Shown: positions 12,032 through 22,298 of the stretch, one piece after another | Layout of the letters: each line of letters opens with the position of its first letter | Numbering within the stretch: the stretch's first letter is position 1 | NCBI RefSeq assembly: GCF_018687715.1 | Contig: NC_056760.1 | Location: 39,035,501-39,099,500, forward strand | Source of the DNA: Carya illinoinensis | Taxonomy: Eukaryota; Streptophyta; Magnoliopsida; Fagales; Juglandaceae | Direction: 5' to 3' | DNA: 64,000 nucleotides | Position numbers and translations under genes: made by a program | Notes under the pieces: model-generated | What the model saw: only the letters and a program-made list of their open reading frames with translations | What the model was told of the DNA's origin: nothing | Database searches by the model: none

Positions 12032-13044
12032 GCTATAAAGTATACTTATACAATTGTGCTAATACTATTAGTCTATTGTAAAGTCTAAGACTCTCAATTC
12101 TAATATAGGCTATATAGCTATAACCAATATTAATATTTATATTAATACTAATAATGTAGAATATAGTTATACTAACTTACTAATTCAACATATATAACTA
12201 ATATCACTAATATAATATAGTTATACTAAATTACTAATTGTCTAATACTAATACTATTATATAGTTATACTAATCATAAATTTATAATAACTAAATCATT
12301 ATAAGTCTATAACTATATATATTTAGTATCAACGTATTATTATTATATTATTTAATGTATGACTATTAACTATAATATATAGTACTTGTATATATTAACA
12401 TATTAACATATTAACATATTATAAGAGTTATAGTATAAATTATAATATATCATATATGTATAAATTTATAATAGTTAACTTAATATGTAATATGTTAGTA
12501 TTAAATCACTAAAACTACATAGAGTATTAGTAATTTAGTATTTAATATAACTACATAGAGTATTAATAATAAGAGTATTACTATTATTTAATATAGTATT
12601 ACATAAAGCATTAATAAATGTGTGGGGTTTGAAGAGATATAATAATAATAGTATATTACATATAGTATTACTATTATTACATATAATTATTAGTTATAGT
12701 ATTGGTACTAGTGTATTATTAGTTATAATAAATAAGTTAATAACTATTACTAATTTACTATATACTAATAGATCAATAGTATTAGTGTATTACTAAGATA
12801 TATATATAAAAAAAAATGCCCTTGGATTAAAAAAAGAAACAAAAGGGTCTAAGGTGGATTGAACGGACCAACCGGATACCGAACCATTCTGAATGAGATC
12901 GGACTGGCCCGGTCCATAAGGAGTTCAGTCCGGTCCAGGGTGGGAAAACCCTGGACCGAATAGGTTCAGTCTGGTCCACAAAACCTCTTGTGACCAGACC
13001 GAACTCCTCTCTAGTTGAGATGACATGAGATGAGATGAGACCAA
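12032..13044. other. AT-rich low-complexity spacer with GC-rich tail
   Basis: 12032-12810 is TA-rich with recurring TATAGTTATACTAA-like and TAGTATTACTATTATTA-like words, including a short ATTAACAT tandem near 12395-12421. 12840-13000 is GC-richer and made of CCGGTCC/GGACCGAA-like words. It ends in a GAGATGAGATGAGACC tract beside copy 2. No gene was seen. Confidence 0.5.
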
Positions 13045-13049
13045 CTAAC
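13045..13049. repeat. Target-site duplication of copy 2, left
   Basis: CTAAC, identical to 22294-22298 after the 3' LTR; 5 bp is the usual Gypsy duplication size. Confidence 0.93.
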
Positions 13050-15125
13050 TGTGATGACCTGCTTTTGAGTGTATTTTCGCTGAAATAATTATTTTTATTT
13101 TAATTAATATTTTAGTTATTTATTTTAATTTAATTGCGTTTTAAAATTGCTTTTAATTAGTTGATGTTGTGTTTTATTTCTTTTAATTGTTTTGTGGTTT
13201 TTAATATCTTCGCGGCGGTTTAGTGTTGTTTTTCCCGGACTGAGGATTAGACCTCGTCTTTTCCCTACATCTCTTTCCCTTTTTCCTTTTCTTTTTCCTT
13301 TTTCTCTTTTTCCTTCTTTCTTTTTCCTTTCTTTTTCTTTTTCTTTTTCTTTTTTTCTTTCTTTCTTTTTCCCTCTCTCTTTCCCGCTCGAGCCCCCCCG
13401 GTCTCTCTCTCTCTTCTCTCTCCCTCACGTCGGAAGCTTCTCACCCCCGGTTTACCGTTGTCCGGCCACCGTGCGGCTCACCGCCGGTCCCGTTCGCTTC
13501 GTCTCCCTCCGGCGCACCTCACCACCGAAACTCACCCCCAACCGGCCGGCCGTTTGGCCGAAAATCCTCCTCAAAGCCCGCACGGCTTTGGCTCCGATCC
13601 GCCGCCGTCGCTCCACCTCCGGCCACCATTTCTTTACCACTTCATCACCGGTCCCTTGCAGTCCTAACCCACCTATTTCCGGCCTCCAACGACCACTGGA
13701 ACAGCTCCTACGAGCTAGCATTCCTTTTTGGGAAATCCGGCCTCTTTCCGGCGATTTCGCCGCCACCCACGGCCAACCACCACTTCCAATAGCTTCACAA
13801 CCATCCCTACACCATTCCCTATCAATCCCAAGCCCTAGTTTGTCCCCGTTCAAAAGTGGGTTTTTCACAACCCACGGCCACAGTGAATTTTCACTGTGAC
13901 GTTGCTTTTTCGCCGCCGTTTGCAACGCCTCGTGTTTTCTAAAATTGCCATATAGCGCTGTAAGTATTTTCCAAACCCTATTTTCAGATTTAAATATATA
14001 TTGCTCATTCAATTTATTTTATCTGCTGGTTGGTTGATTCCGGACTGAGTCCGAGGAGTTCGGAGGTCGGATGGATGGAGGACGGAGTTACTTGTTTTAT
14101 TGTTTTATGTTGTTGGATTATTTTATTATGCATTGATATGGCATTACATGGTGCATGCACGTGTGTTTTTGTTTAAGTGTGAAAAGCCTGTGTATTGGCG
14201 TAATTGGACTTGCGGGTGCGTGTGTATCACGACCCCAAGCCGGGATGGGGTATTATCCCGGTGGAGCTCCTCTGGTCACTCGGGAGCGAAATAAACTGAG
14301 TGATGTCCCCTGAGTTGTCGCTAGACGACGGGAGCGGGGGCTAGGGGTTGCTTGGCTACGAACGCGCCGGGCGCGAAACCGGGCATCGCTCTACGCACCG
14401 ACTCCGTGGCCATTCGCTGGTGAGGGCTAGAGGATGCTTGGCTACGAACGTGCGGGGCACGGAACTGGGCATCGCTCGTTAGGTTTCACATGCGTGGTAG
14501 TACTCTGCGGTGTGGCACTGGAGTTAGGGTGTGCGGATGACCCCTAGGGGAGGTCATGGTGCATACGGTTAATATGGATAATGGTTTGAGACAGATAAAG
14601 GCCAAATGTGACTTTTGGCGTGTTTTTCGGAAAGGATGTGTTTTTGGGCCAAATGGGTTTTTGGCGTGTGTGGAAAATTATGTTTTTGGGTTTTGTGCAT
14701 TGGGCATGTTTCATGCATGTTGTTTGAGTTCTATGTGTGTTTATCTGGTAGTGTTTGGGTTTTACTTACCTGCGGTACCATTTTTGGTTCCGTAGCTTTT
14801 GGTGCAGAGTTGGAGGACGAAGAGGAGGAGGCTGAGCCCGAGGATGCGGCTCCGCCAGGTTGCTGATGATGTGCTTTATATTTGGTTTAAAACTGTATTT
14901 GTGTTTTTGTAATATTTTATTTATGTATGTTTTAAACAGCTTGTATTACATTAAGAAAAATTCTGGTAGTTAGTTAAGACTTTCGTTATCCGCTGCGTGT
15001 TCTTTCGTGCACATTTGTTGCCTTGCACACACTTGGCACCCGACGATAGGATGGTGACCCGGGTTGTCACCATCCAGACGTCTCGATTTCCCCGTGTTCG
15101 GGCGTGGGGATTTGGGGGCGTCACA
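13050..15125 (+). repeat. Copy 2 5' LTR
   Basis: It runs from TGTGATGACC to GCGTCACA. It holds a pyrimidine tract (13260-13380), a perfect CACAGTGAA/TTCACTGTG inverted repeat near 13879-13898, a GTAAGT word near 13962 and a GC-rich centre. Long open frames on both strands in the pyrimidine and GC-rich parts are composition effects. Confidence 0.93.
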
Positions 15126-15127
15126 GG

Positions 15128-15139
15128 TGGTATCAGAGC
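15128..15139 (+). other. Primer-binding site, initiator Met tRNA
   Basis: TGGTATCAGAGC begins two bases after the 5' LTR and primes minus-strand DNA synthesis. Confidence 0.92.
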
Positions 15140-15408
15140 GGTTTGGCTCTGGGTAAAACCACATGTCCCGTAGGCAGTACCAGAATGCTTTTTAAAGTTG
15201 TGTTTTAAAAAAAATTATGTTAAATACAGTTGTTTTATTTTTTTTATTTGTTTGAGCTTGTTTGCTTGTTTTTATTTATTTGGTTATGTTTTTGCAAGCT
15301 GGTTTCTTTTGTTTCTTGTTGTGTGGTGTTGGTTTTGTTTTTGTTGGTTTTATGATGGTTTTATTTGTTTTCTTAAAGGAGGGTCATGACTGGTGTTGTG
15401 GCAGGAAA

Positions 15409-16635
15409 ATGGGGAGACCAAGGAAATCTACGCAGGAACCACGGGACAATACCTCTCGGGATGACTCCATAGCCGAAGCAATACGGCAGATGACGGAATT
15501 TATGCAGCAGAGTGCGAGGTCTCAACAGACAGGGCCTTGGCCACAACAAGGGGGTCCCTGGCTACCATCAGGAGGGCCTTGTCCACCGTCAGGAGAGCCT
15601 TGTCCACAACAAGGAGGGTTTTGGCCACAACCAGGAGGTCCTTGGCCATATCAGGGAGGGCCTTGGATGTATCCAGGAGGGTCCAGTAGCATGGTGCAAG
15701 CCGGATGCACCTATGAGCGCTTCCTGGCGCATAGGACTCCACACTTCACTGGAAATGAGGATCCACTTCAGGCTGAAAGATGGATCAAAGATCTGGAGAA
15801 AACCTTTGAGGTGTGTGGATGCACTGAGGCACAGCAAGTACTCTACGCCAGCTATCTCTTGCAAGGTACCGCTTCCGATTGGTGGGATACCAAGAGGGTG
15901 TTGTTGGAATCTGAACTGGGATCTTTTGCTGCGGTGACCTGGCAGCGTTTCAAGAAGGAGTTCAATGACCGCTTCTTTCCTGCATCGGTAAGGAAGCAAA
16001 AGGCAAGAGAGTTCTCAAATCTGGTCCAAGGGGACGCGACAGTGGAGCAATACGCTTGGAGGTTCATCGAACTTGAGCGATTTGCTCCTCACCTTGTCGC
16101 CACTGAGGAGATGCTAGCAGATCGTTTCCAGGAGGGGCTACGTCATGACATACGCCGTATGGTGGTCAGCCATCGGATATCCACTTTTCAGGAATTAGTG
16201 GATGTGGCCACCCTTGTGGAGCGGGAAAATAATCTAAGTGTGGGCTCCCCTCCAGGGCATAAGAGGTGGAGTTTTTCTGGTGAAGGAAGCAGCGCGGGTT
16301 TGCCCCAGAAGTTTGTTCAGCGGACCGGAACTCGACCTCAAACGTCCTCAGGTGTTCGTATGGGAGGACGGGTGCCTATTTGTGGAGCTTGTAATAGAGC
16401 TCATGAGGGCGAGTGTCAGATGAGTAGCGGACCCCAGTGTTACCGGTGCGGCCAAGTGGGACATATCGCTCGGGATTGCTCCGTCAGAGTTCAAGAAAGC
16501 CGTGGAGGTAGACACAGTGGAAGAACCAACCCGAGACAAGCAGTGCAAGCCTGGGTTTATGCTGTCACACCCGGAGAGGTGGATGATGAGGCGCCAGCGA
16601 CCCATGATGCTGGAGTAATTACAGGTATGGTTTAA
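15409..16635 (+). CDS. gag: Gag polyprotein, copy 2 (intact)
   Basis: It encodes 408 residues forming the capsid-like particle. Start chosen at MGRPRKST, whose context is shared with copy 1; the frame is open further upstream but that part is untranslated leader. Residues 42-91 are Pro/Gly/Gln/Trp-rich repeats of the GGPW type. About 125-265 is a Retrotrans_gag core (SDWWDT, FNDRFFPASVRKQKAREFSN). 344-357 is a zinc knuckle, CYRCGQVGHIARDC, for RNA binding. The stop at 16633-16635 lies inside the putative intron, so this is the product of unspliced RNA. Spliced RNA (15409-16624 joined to 16721-20103) would encode a 1,532-residue Gag-Pol. Confidence 0.9.
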   Translation: MGRPRKSTQEPRDNTSRDDSIAEAIRQMTEFMQQSARSQQTGPWPQQGGPWLPSGGPCPPSGEPCPQQGGFWPQPGGPWPYQGGPWMYPGGSSSMVQAGCTYERFLAHRTPHFTGNEDPLQAERWIKDLEKTFEVCGCTEAQQVLYASYLLQGTASDWWDTKRVLLESELGSFAAVTWQRFKKEFNDRFFPASVRKQKAREFSNLVQGDATVEQYAWRFIELERFAPHLVATEEMLADRFQEGLRHDIRRMVVSHRISTFQELVDVATLVERENNLSVGSPPGHKRWSFSGEGSSAGLPQKFVQRTGTRPQTSSGVRMGGRVPICGACNRAHEGECQMSSGPQCYRCGQVGHIARDCSVRVQESRGGRHSGRTNPRQAVQAWVYAVTPGEVDDEAPATHDAGVITGMV

Positions 16636-16720
16636 TTTAATTTTAAGTTGGATTTAATTCTTAGTGTATGTGGTTTATTCTTTACTTTTTGGATTTCATG
16701 GGTTGATGTGTTTGGTTCAG
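16625..16720 (+). other. Putative gag-pol intron, copy 2
   Basis: GTATGG after ACAG, a T-rich interior, and TTGGTTCAG before GAAGAGTCC; 96 bp. It contains the Gag stop. Splicing yields GVITG joined to RVRLYEF with no gap, giving an uninterrupted Gag-Pol. The alternative, reading through the single TAA, is possible here because 96 is a multiple of three, but would not work with the 107-bp interval of copy 1. Confidence 0.72.
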
Positions 16721-19700
16721 GAAGAGTCCGTTTGTATGAGTTTTATGCTTGTACTTTGTTTGATTTCGGTGCTTCACGGTCGTTTGTATCTTCCACGTTT
16801 GCTCGGGTGTGTAATTTGGTCACGGAACCGTTGCCGAAGTCTATGGTAGTGGCTCTACCCGATGGTGAGATGGTGTGGTGTTCCAAAGTTGCTTTGGGAT
16901 GCCCGTTAAATTTTGAGGGAAGGTTCTTGGATGCTGATTTGGTGGTGTTCAAGCTGTTGGGCTTCGATATCATCCTCGGGATGGATTGGCTATACCGATA
17001 TTCCGCGAGTATTAATTGCAAAAGTCGGATAATTAGCTTTCAGCTTCCAGATGGTGATTGTCTGGAATTTGTGGGGAGTAGATTAAAAGAAAAGCCAATA
17101 ATTATATCGGCGATTCAGGCAAGAAGAGAGATTGCATGGGGAGCGGATGCATTCTTGGTGCAGATGGTGTCCACGCCGTCTGAGAAGAAGTCTTTGGCAG
17201 ACATTCCAGTTGTGGAGGAATTTCCCGATGTGTTTGTGGATGACTTGCCTGGACTACCCCCTGTTCGGGAGATGGAGTTCGTTATAGAATTGGAACCTGG
17301 AGCGGCTCCTGTGCATAAAGCTCCTTATCGCATGGCACCGGCTGAATTGAAAGAGTTGAAGACTCAGTTGCAAGAACTCGTAGAGAAGGGTTTTATTCAG
17401 CCTAGTACGTCGCCATGGGGTGCACCAGTTTTATTTGTTAAGAAGAAAGATGGAACCCTCCGTATGTGCATTGATTATCGGGAATTGAATAAGGTGACCA
17501 TCAAAAATAAATATCCTCTCCCACGGATAGATGATTTGTTTGATCAGCTTCAAGGAGCAGCCGTGTTCTCTAAGATTGATCTGAGGTCGGGATACTACCA
17601 ACTGAGAATCAGAGACCAGGATGTGCCTAAAACTGCTTTCAGGTCGAGGTATGGGCATTATGAATTTAAGGTGATGCCGTTTGGGTTAGCTAATGCCCCT
17701 GCAGCTTTCATGGATTTGATGAATCGAGTGTTTCGACCTTATCTAGATTCCTTTGTGGTAGTATTTATTGATGATATACTGATTTATTCCCGAGATGTTG
17801 AAAAGCATGTGTATCATCTTAGTCTGGTACTTGAGAGATTGAGAGAACACCAGCTATACGCCAAGCTCAGCAAGTGTGAATTCTGGTTGGAAGAAGTTAA
17901 ATTTCTTGGGCATGTAATTTCTCGGGGCGGAGTGTCTGTTGATCCTAGTAAGGTAGAAGCCATTTTGTCATGGCAGCACCCGACTACAGTGCGCGAGGTC
18001 AGGAGTTTCTTGGGGCTCGCCGGATACTACAGAAGATTTGTAGAGGGTTTTGCTCGCCTATCCGGACCTCTCACAGCTTTGACTCGGAAGAATACAGAAT
18101 TTGTTTGGTCAGAGAAATGTGAGAGAAGCTTTCAGGAATTAAAGAACAGGTTGACGACGGCACCAGTGTTAGCGCTCCCAGAACCGCATAAGCCATTCGT
18201 AGTCTTCAGTGATGCGTCTAAGTTTGGTTTGGGTTGTGTCCTTATGCAGGAAGGACGGGTTGTAGCCTATGCATCTCGTCAGCTAAAGGACCATGAGAAG
18301 AATTATCCGACGCACGATCTAGAATTGGCTGCGATTGTTTTTGCCCTTAAGATCTGGCGGCACTTCTTGTATGGGGAAGCTTGCGAGGTTTTTACCGATC
18401 ACAAGAGTTTGAAGCATTTGTTTTCCCAGAAAAATCTGAATATGAGGCAGAGGCGATGGCTGGAGCTAATCAGTCACTATCAGTGTGAGATCAAGTACCA
18501 TCCGGGGAAGGCTAATATAGTTGCTGATGCTTTGAGCCGGAAGTCACACTTGGAAGATGAAGCCGAGCCGTCAGAATTGGATTCGTTGCTTTGTGGGATG
18601 AGAAGGCTCCTTATAGAGAGTTCGCAGCAAGTGGAGATTTTGTCTTCAGTTCTTGATATTCGGGTAACTGATTTTGAAGAATTGAAAACTCTCCAAAGAA
18701 AGGATCCGAGGCTGTTTAACATCAGGAAGAGAGTCAGAAAATCTCGAGGGCCGTTGCATTATAGCATGGATAATGATGGGATACTTCGGTTCCGAGATCG
18801 CAGAGTGGTCCCGAAGGACTCAGATTTCAAAGAACGGATCATGGCGGAAGCTCATGCGGCCCCGTATTCAGTTCATCTCGGCAGTACAAATATGTATCGA
18901 GACTTAAAGAAAAATTACTGGTGGGATGGAATGAAGAAGGACGTTGCCTTATATGTGGAGAGATGCCACACATGCCGTCAGGTGAAGGCCGAGCATCAGA
19001 GACCTGCAGGCATGCTTCAACCCCTCCCTATTCCTGAGTGGAAGTGGGATGACATCACTATGGACTTTGTAGTGGGTTTGCCGAGAATGCCTAGTGGGAA
19101 GAATTCTGTTTGGGTGATTGTGGACCGGTTAACGAAGAGTGCTCATTTTCTGCCTGTTAATAACACCGACTCTTTGGGTAAGTTGACCCGTTTGTATGTC
19201 AAAGAGATAGTGCGGCTACACGTCGTACCAAAGAGTATAGTGTCGGATCGAGACCCGAAGTTTACGTCGCAGTTCTGGAAGAGTTTGCAGGCAGCTTTGG
19301 GTACTAAGTTGAAGTTCAGTACTGCTTATCACCCGCAGACAGACGGCCAGTCAGAGCGCACCATTCAGACCCTGGAAGACATGTTGTGGGCATGTGTCAT
19401 GGAATTCCAAGGAAGTTGGGAAAACCATTTGCCGCTCATCGAGTTTGCATACAATAACAGCTTCCATGCGACCATTCAGATGGCTCTCTATGAAGCTCTT
19501 TATGGGAGAAAGTGCAGGTTGCCCTTGTGTTGGGATGAAGTTGGGGAGAGTAGGATAATTGGACCCGAAATAATTCAAGAGATGCAAAGCCAAGTCCGGA
19601 TCATCAGAGATAAAATGGCGGCAGCTCAGAGTCGCCAGAAGAGTTACGCTGATACCAGGAGGAGAGAGTTGTCGTTTGAAGTTGGTGATTGGGTTTACCT

Positions 19701-20103
19701 TAAAGTCTCTCCCATGAGAGGTGTTAAGCGTTTTGGTAAGAAGAGGAAGCTAGATCCGAGGTACATCGGCTCTTTTCAGATTCTGGAGAGAGTAGGGTCC
19801 GTCGCCTATAGAGTTGCTTTGCCAGATTATTTTGGGGATGTTCATGATGTCTTCCACGTATCATCCCTGAAGAAGAGCTTTGGACAGCAAGAACCACGCT
19901 TCGTCGACCCAGCGGGTATTCAGTTGCAACCGAATCTCACTTATGAAGTTGTTCCGTCGCAGATTTTGGATTGGAAGGAGCAACAGTTGAGGTCCAAGAC
20001 GATACCTTTGGTTAAAGTGGCTTGGGGAGATCCGTTAGCTCAAGACTTCTCTTGGGAGCGAGCAGCGGACATGAGGGAGCAGTACCCGTATTTGTTCGAA
20101 TAG
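16721..20103 (+). CDS. pol: Pol: protease, RT, RNase H, integrase, chromodomain (copy 2, intact)
   Basis: One open frame; its unspliced form begins at an ATG at 16648. Residue numbers count from that Met. Protease: LFDFGAS at 37-43 (usual form D-S/T-G). [13 protein letters not shown] and [11 protein letters not shown], catalytic pair D375-D376. RNase [13 protein letters not shown]522. Integrase: zinc-binding CHTCRQVK (C773), then D806, D867 and E903, with exactly 35 residues between the last two (D,D35E). C-terminal 45 residues: chromodomain-like ([35 protein letters not shown]), which in chromoviruses directs integration to heterochromatin. No stop or frameshift was seen. The Phe in the protease triad is odd and may impair maturation. 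Confidence 0.92.
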
Positions 20104-20182
20104 GGAAGGTATGTATCTTAATCTTGATCACAGATGGTTTATGTGCTTTCTTGTGGCTTGCTTTAAGTTGGTGGTTGATCTG

Positions 20183-20222
20183 CAAATTTCGAGGACGAAA
20201 TTTGTTTTTAAGGAGGGGAGGA
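20183..20222 (+). other. Conserved palindrome plus polypurine tract, copy 2
   Basis: CAAATTTCG / CGAAATTTG inverted repeat (20183-20204), then polypurine AAGGAGGGGAGGA (20210-20222) directly before the 3' LTR. Plus-strand primer site; the palindrome is conserved with copy 1. Confidence 0.82.
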
Positions 20223-22293
20223 TGTGATGACCCGCTTTTGAGTGTATTTTCGCTGAAATAGTTGTTTTTATTTTAATTAATATTTTAGTTATTTATTTTA
20301 ATTTAATTTCTTTTTAACATTGCTTTTAATTTAATTGATGTTGTGTTTTATTTCTTTTAGTTGTTTTGTGGTTTTTAATATCTTCGCGGCGGTTTAGTGT
20401 TGTTTTTCCCGGACTGAGGATTAGACCTCGTCTTTTCCCTACATCTCTTTCCCTTTTTCCTTTTCTTTTTCCTTTTTCTCTTTTTCCTTCTTTCTTTTTC
20501 CTTTCTTTTTCTTTTTCTTTTTCTTTTTTTCTTTCTTTCTTTTTCCCTCTCTCTTTCCCGCTCGAGCCCCCCCGGTCTCTCTCTCTCTTCTCTCTCCCTC
20601 ACGTCGGAAGCTTCTCACCCCCGGTTTACCACCGTCCAGCCACCGTGCGGCTCACCCCCGGTCCCGTTCGCTTTGTCTCCCTCCGGCGCACCTCCCCACC
20701 GAAACTCACCCCCAACCGGCCGGTCGTTTGGCCGGAAATCCTCCTCAAAGCCCGCACGGCTTTGGCTCCGATCCGCCGCCGTCGCTCCACCTCCGGCCAC
20801 CATTTCTTCACCACTTCATCACCGGTCCCTTGCCGTCCTAACCCACCTATTTCCGGCCTCCAACAACCATCGGAACAGCTCCTACGAACTAGCTTTCCTT
20901 TTTGGGAAATCTGGCCTCTTTCCGGCGATTTCGCCGCCACCCACGGCCAACCACCACTTCCAATAGCTTCACAACCATCCCTACACCATTCCCTATCAAT
21001 TCCAAGCCCTAGTTTGTCCCCGTTCAAAAGTGGGTTTTTCACAACCCACGGCCACAGTGAATTTTCACTGTGACGTTGCTTTTTCGCCGCCGTTTGCAAC
21101 GCCTCGTGTTTTCTAAAATTGCCATATAGCGCTGTAAGTATTTTCCAAATCCTATTTTCAGATTTAAATATATATTGCTCATTCAATTTATTTTATCTGC
21201 TGGTTGGTTGATTCCGGACTGAGTCCGAGGAGTTCGGAGGTCGGATGGATGGAGGACGGAGTTACTTGTTTTATTGTTTTATGTTGGTTGGATTATTTTA
21301 TTATGTATTGATATGGCATTACATGGTGCATGCACGTGTGTTTTTGTTTAAGTGTGAAAAGCCTGTGTATTGGCGTAATTGGACTTGCGGGTGCGTGTGT
21401 ATCACGACCCCAAGCCGGGATGGGGTATTATCCCGGTGGAGCTCCTCTGGTCACTCGGGAGCGAAATAAACTGAGTGATATCCCCTGAGTTGTCGCTAGA
21501 CGACGGGAGCGGGGGCTAGGGGTTGCTTGGCTACGAACGCGCCGGGCGCGGAACCGGGCATCGCTCTACGCACCGACTCCGTGGCCCTTCGCTGGTGAGG
21601 GCTAGAGGATGCTTGGCTACGAACGTGCGGGGCACGGAACTGGGCATCGCTCGTTAGGTGTCACATGCGTGGTGGTACCCTGCGATGTGGCACTGGAGCC
21701 AGGGTGTGCGGATGACCCCTAGGGGAGGTCATGGTGCATACGGTTAATATGGATAATGGTTTGAGATGGATAAAGGCCAAATGTGACTTTTGGCGTGTTT
21801 TTCGAAGAGGATGTGTTTTTTGGCCAAATGGGTTTTTGGCGTGTGTGGAAAATTATGTTTTTGGGTTTTGTGCATTGGGCATGTTTCATGCATGTTGTTT
21901 GAGTTCTATGTGTTTTTATCTGGTAGTGTTTGGGTTTTACTTACCTGCGGTACCATTTTTGGTTCCGTAGCTTTTGGTGCAGAGTTGGAGGACGAAGAGG
22001 AGGGTCCGAGGATGCGGCTCCGCCGGGTTGCTGATGCTGTGCTTTATATTTGGTTTAAAACTGTATTTGTGTTTTTGTAATATTTTATTTATGTATGTTT
22101 TAAACAGCTTGTATTACGTTAAGAAAAATTCTGATACTTAGTTAAGACTTTCGTTATCCGCTGCGTGTTCTTTCGTGCACATTTGTTGCCTTGCACACAC
22201 TTGGCACCCGACGATAGGATGGTGACCCGGGTTGTCACCATCCGGACGTCTCGATTTTCCCGTGTTCGGGCGTGGGGATTTGGAGGCGTCACA
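20223..22293 (+). repeat. Copy 2 3' LTR
   Basis: TGTGATGACC to GCGTCACA, 2,071 bp, near-identical to 13050-15125. A small deletion near 22001 removes part of the GAGGAGGCTGAG stretch found in the other copies. Confidence 0.93.
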
Positions 22294-22298
22294 CTAAC
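22294..22298. repeat. Target-site duplication of copy 2, right
   Basis: CTAAC, matching 13045-13049. Confidence 0.93.

Larger units (their letters stand above)
13050..22293 (+). mobile_element. Tekay-type Gypsy chromovirus, copy 2 (complete)
   Basis: A complete LTR retrotransposon of 9,244 bp with 5' and 3' LTRs of 2,076 and 2,071 bp, primer-binding site, intact gag, intact pol, and polypurine tract. The flanking 5 bases are the same on both sides, CTAAC at 13045-13049 and 22294-22298, so the element sits where it inserted. The LTRs differ at a limited number of positions, suggesting fairly recent insertion. Order and chromodomain place it in the Tekay/Del clade of chromoviruses. Coding capacity looks autonomous, apart from an unusual protease triad. 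Confidence 0.95.

Noticed and set aside
13192..13899. 235-residue open frame in the copy 2 LTR (and 20366-21073), with long minus-strand frames opposite
   Set aside because: It is a translation of a pyrimidine tract and CCGGCC-rich DNA. The two copies match only because LTRs are duplicates; no domain is present.
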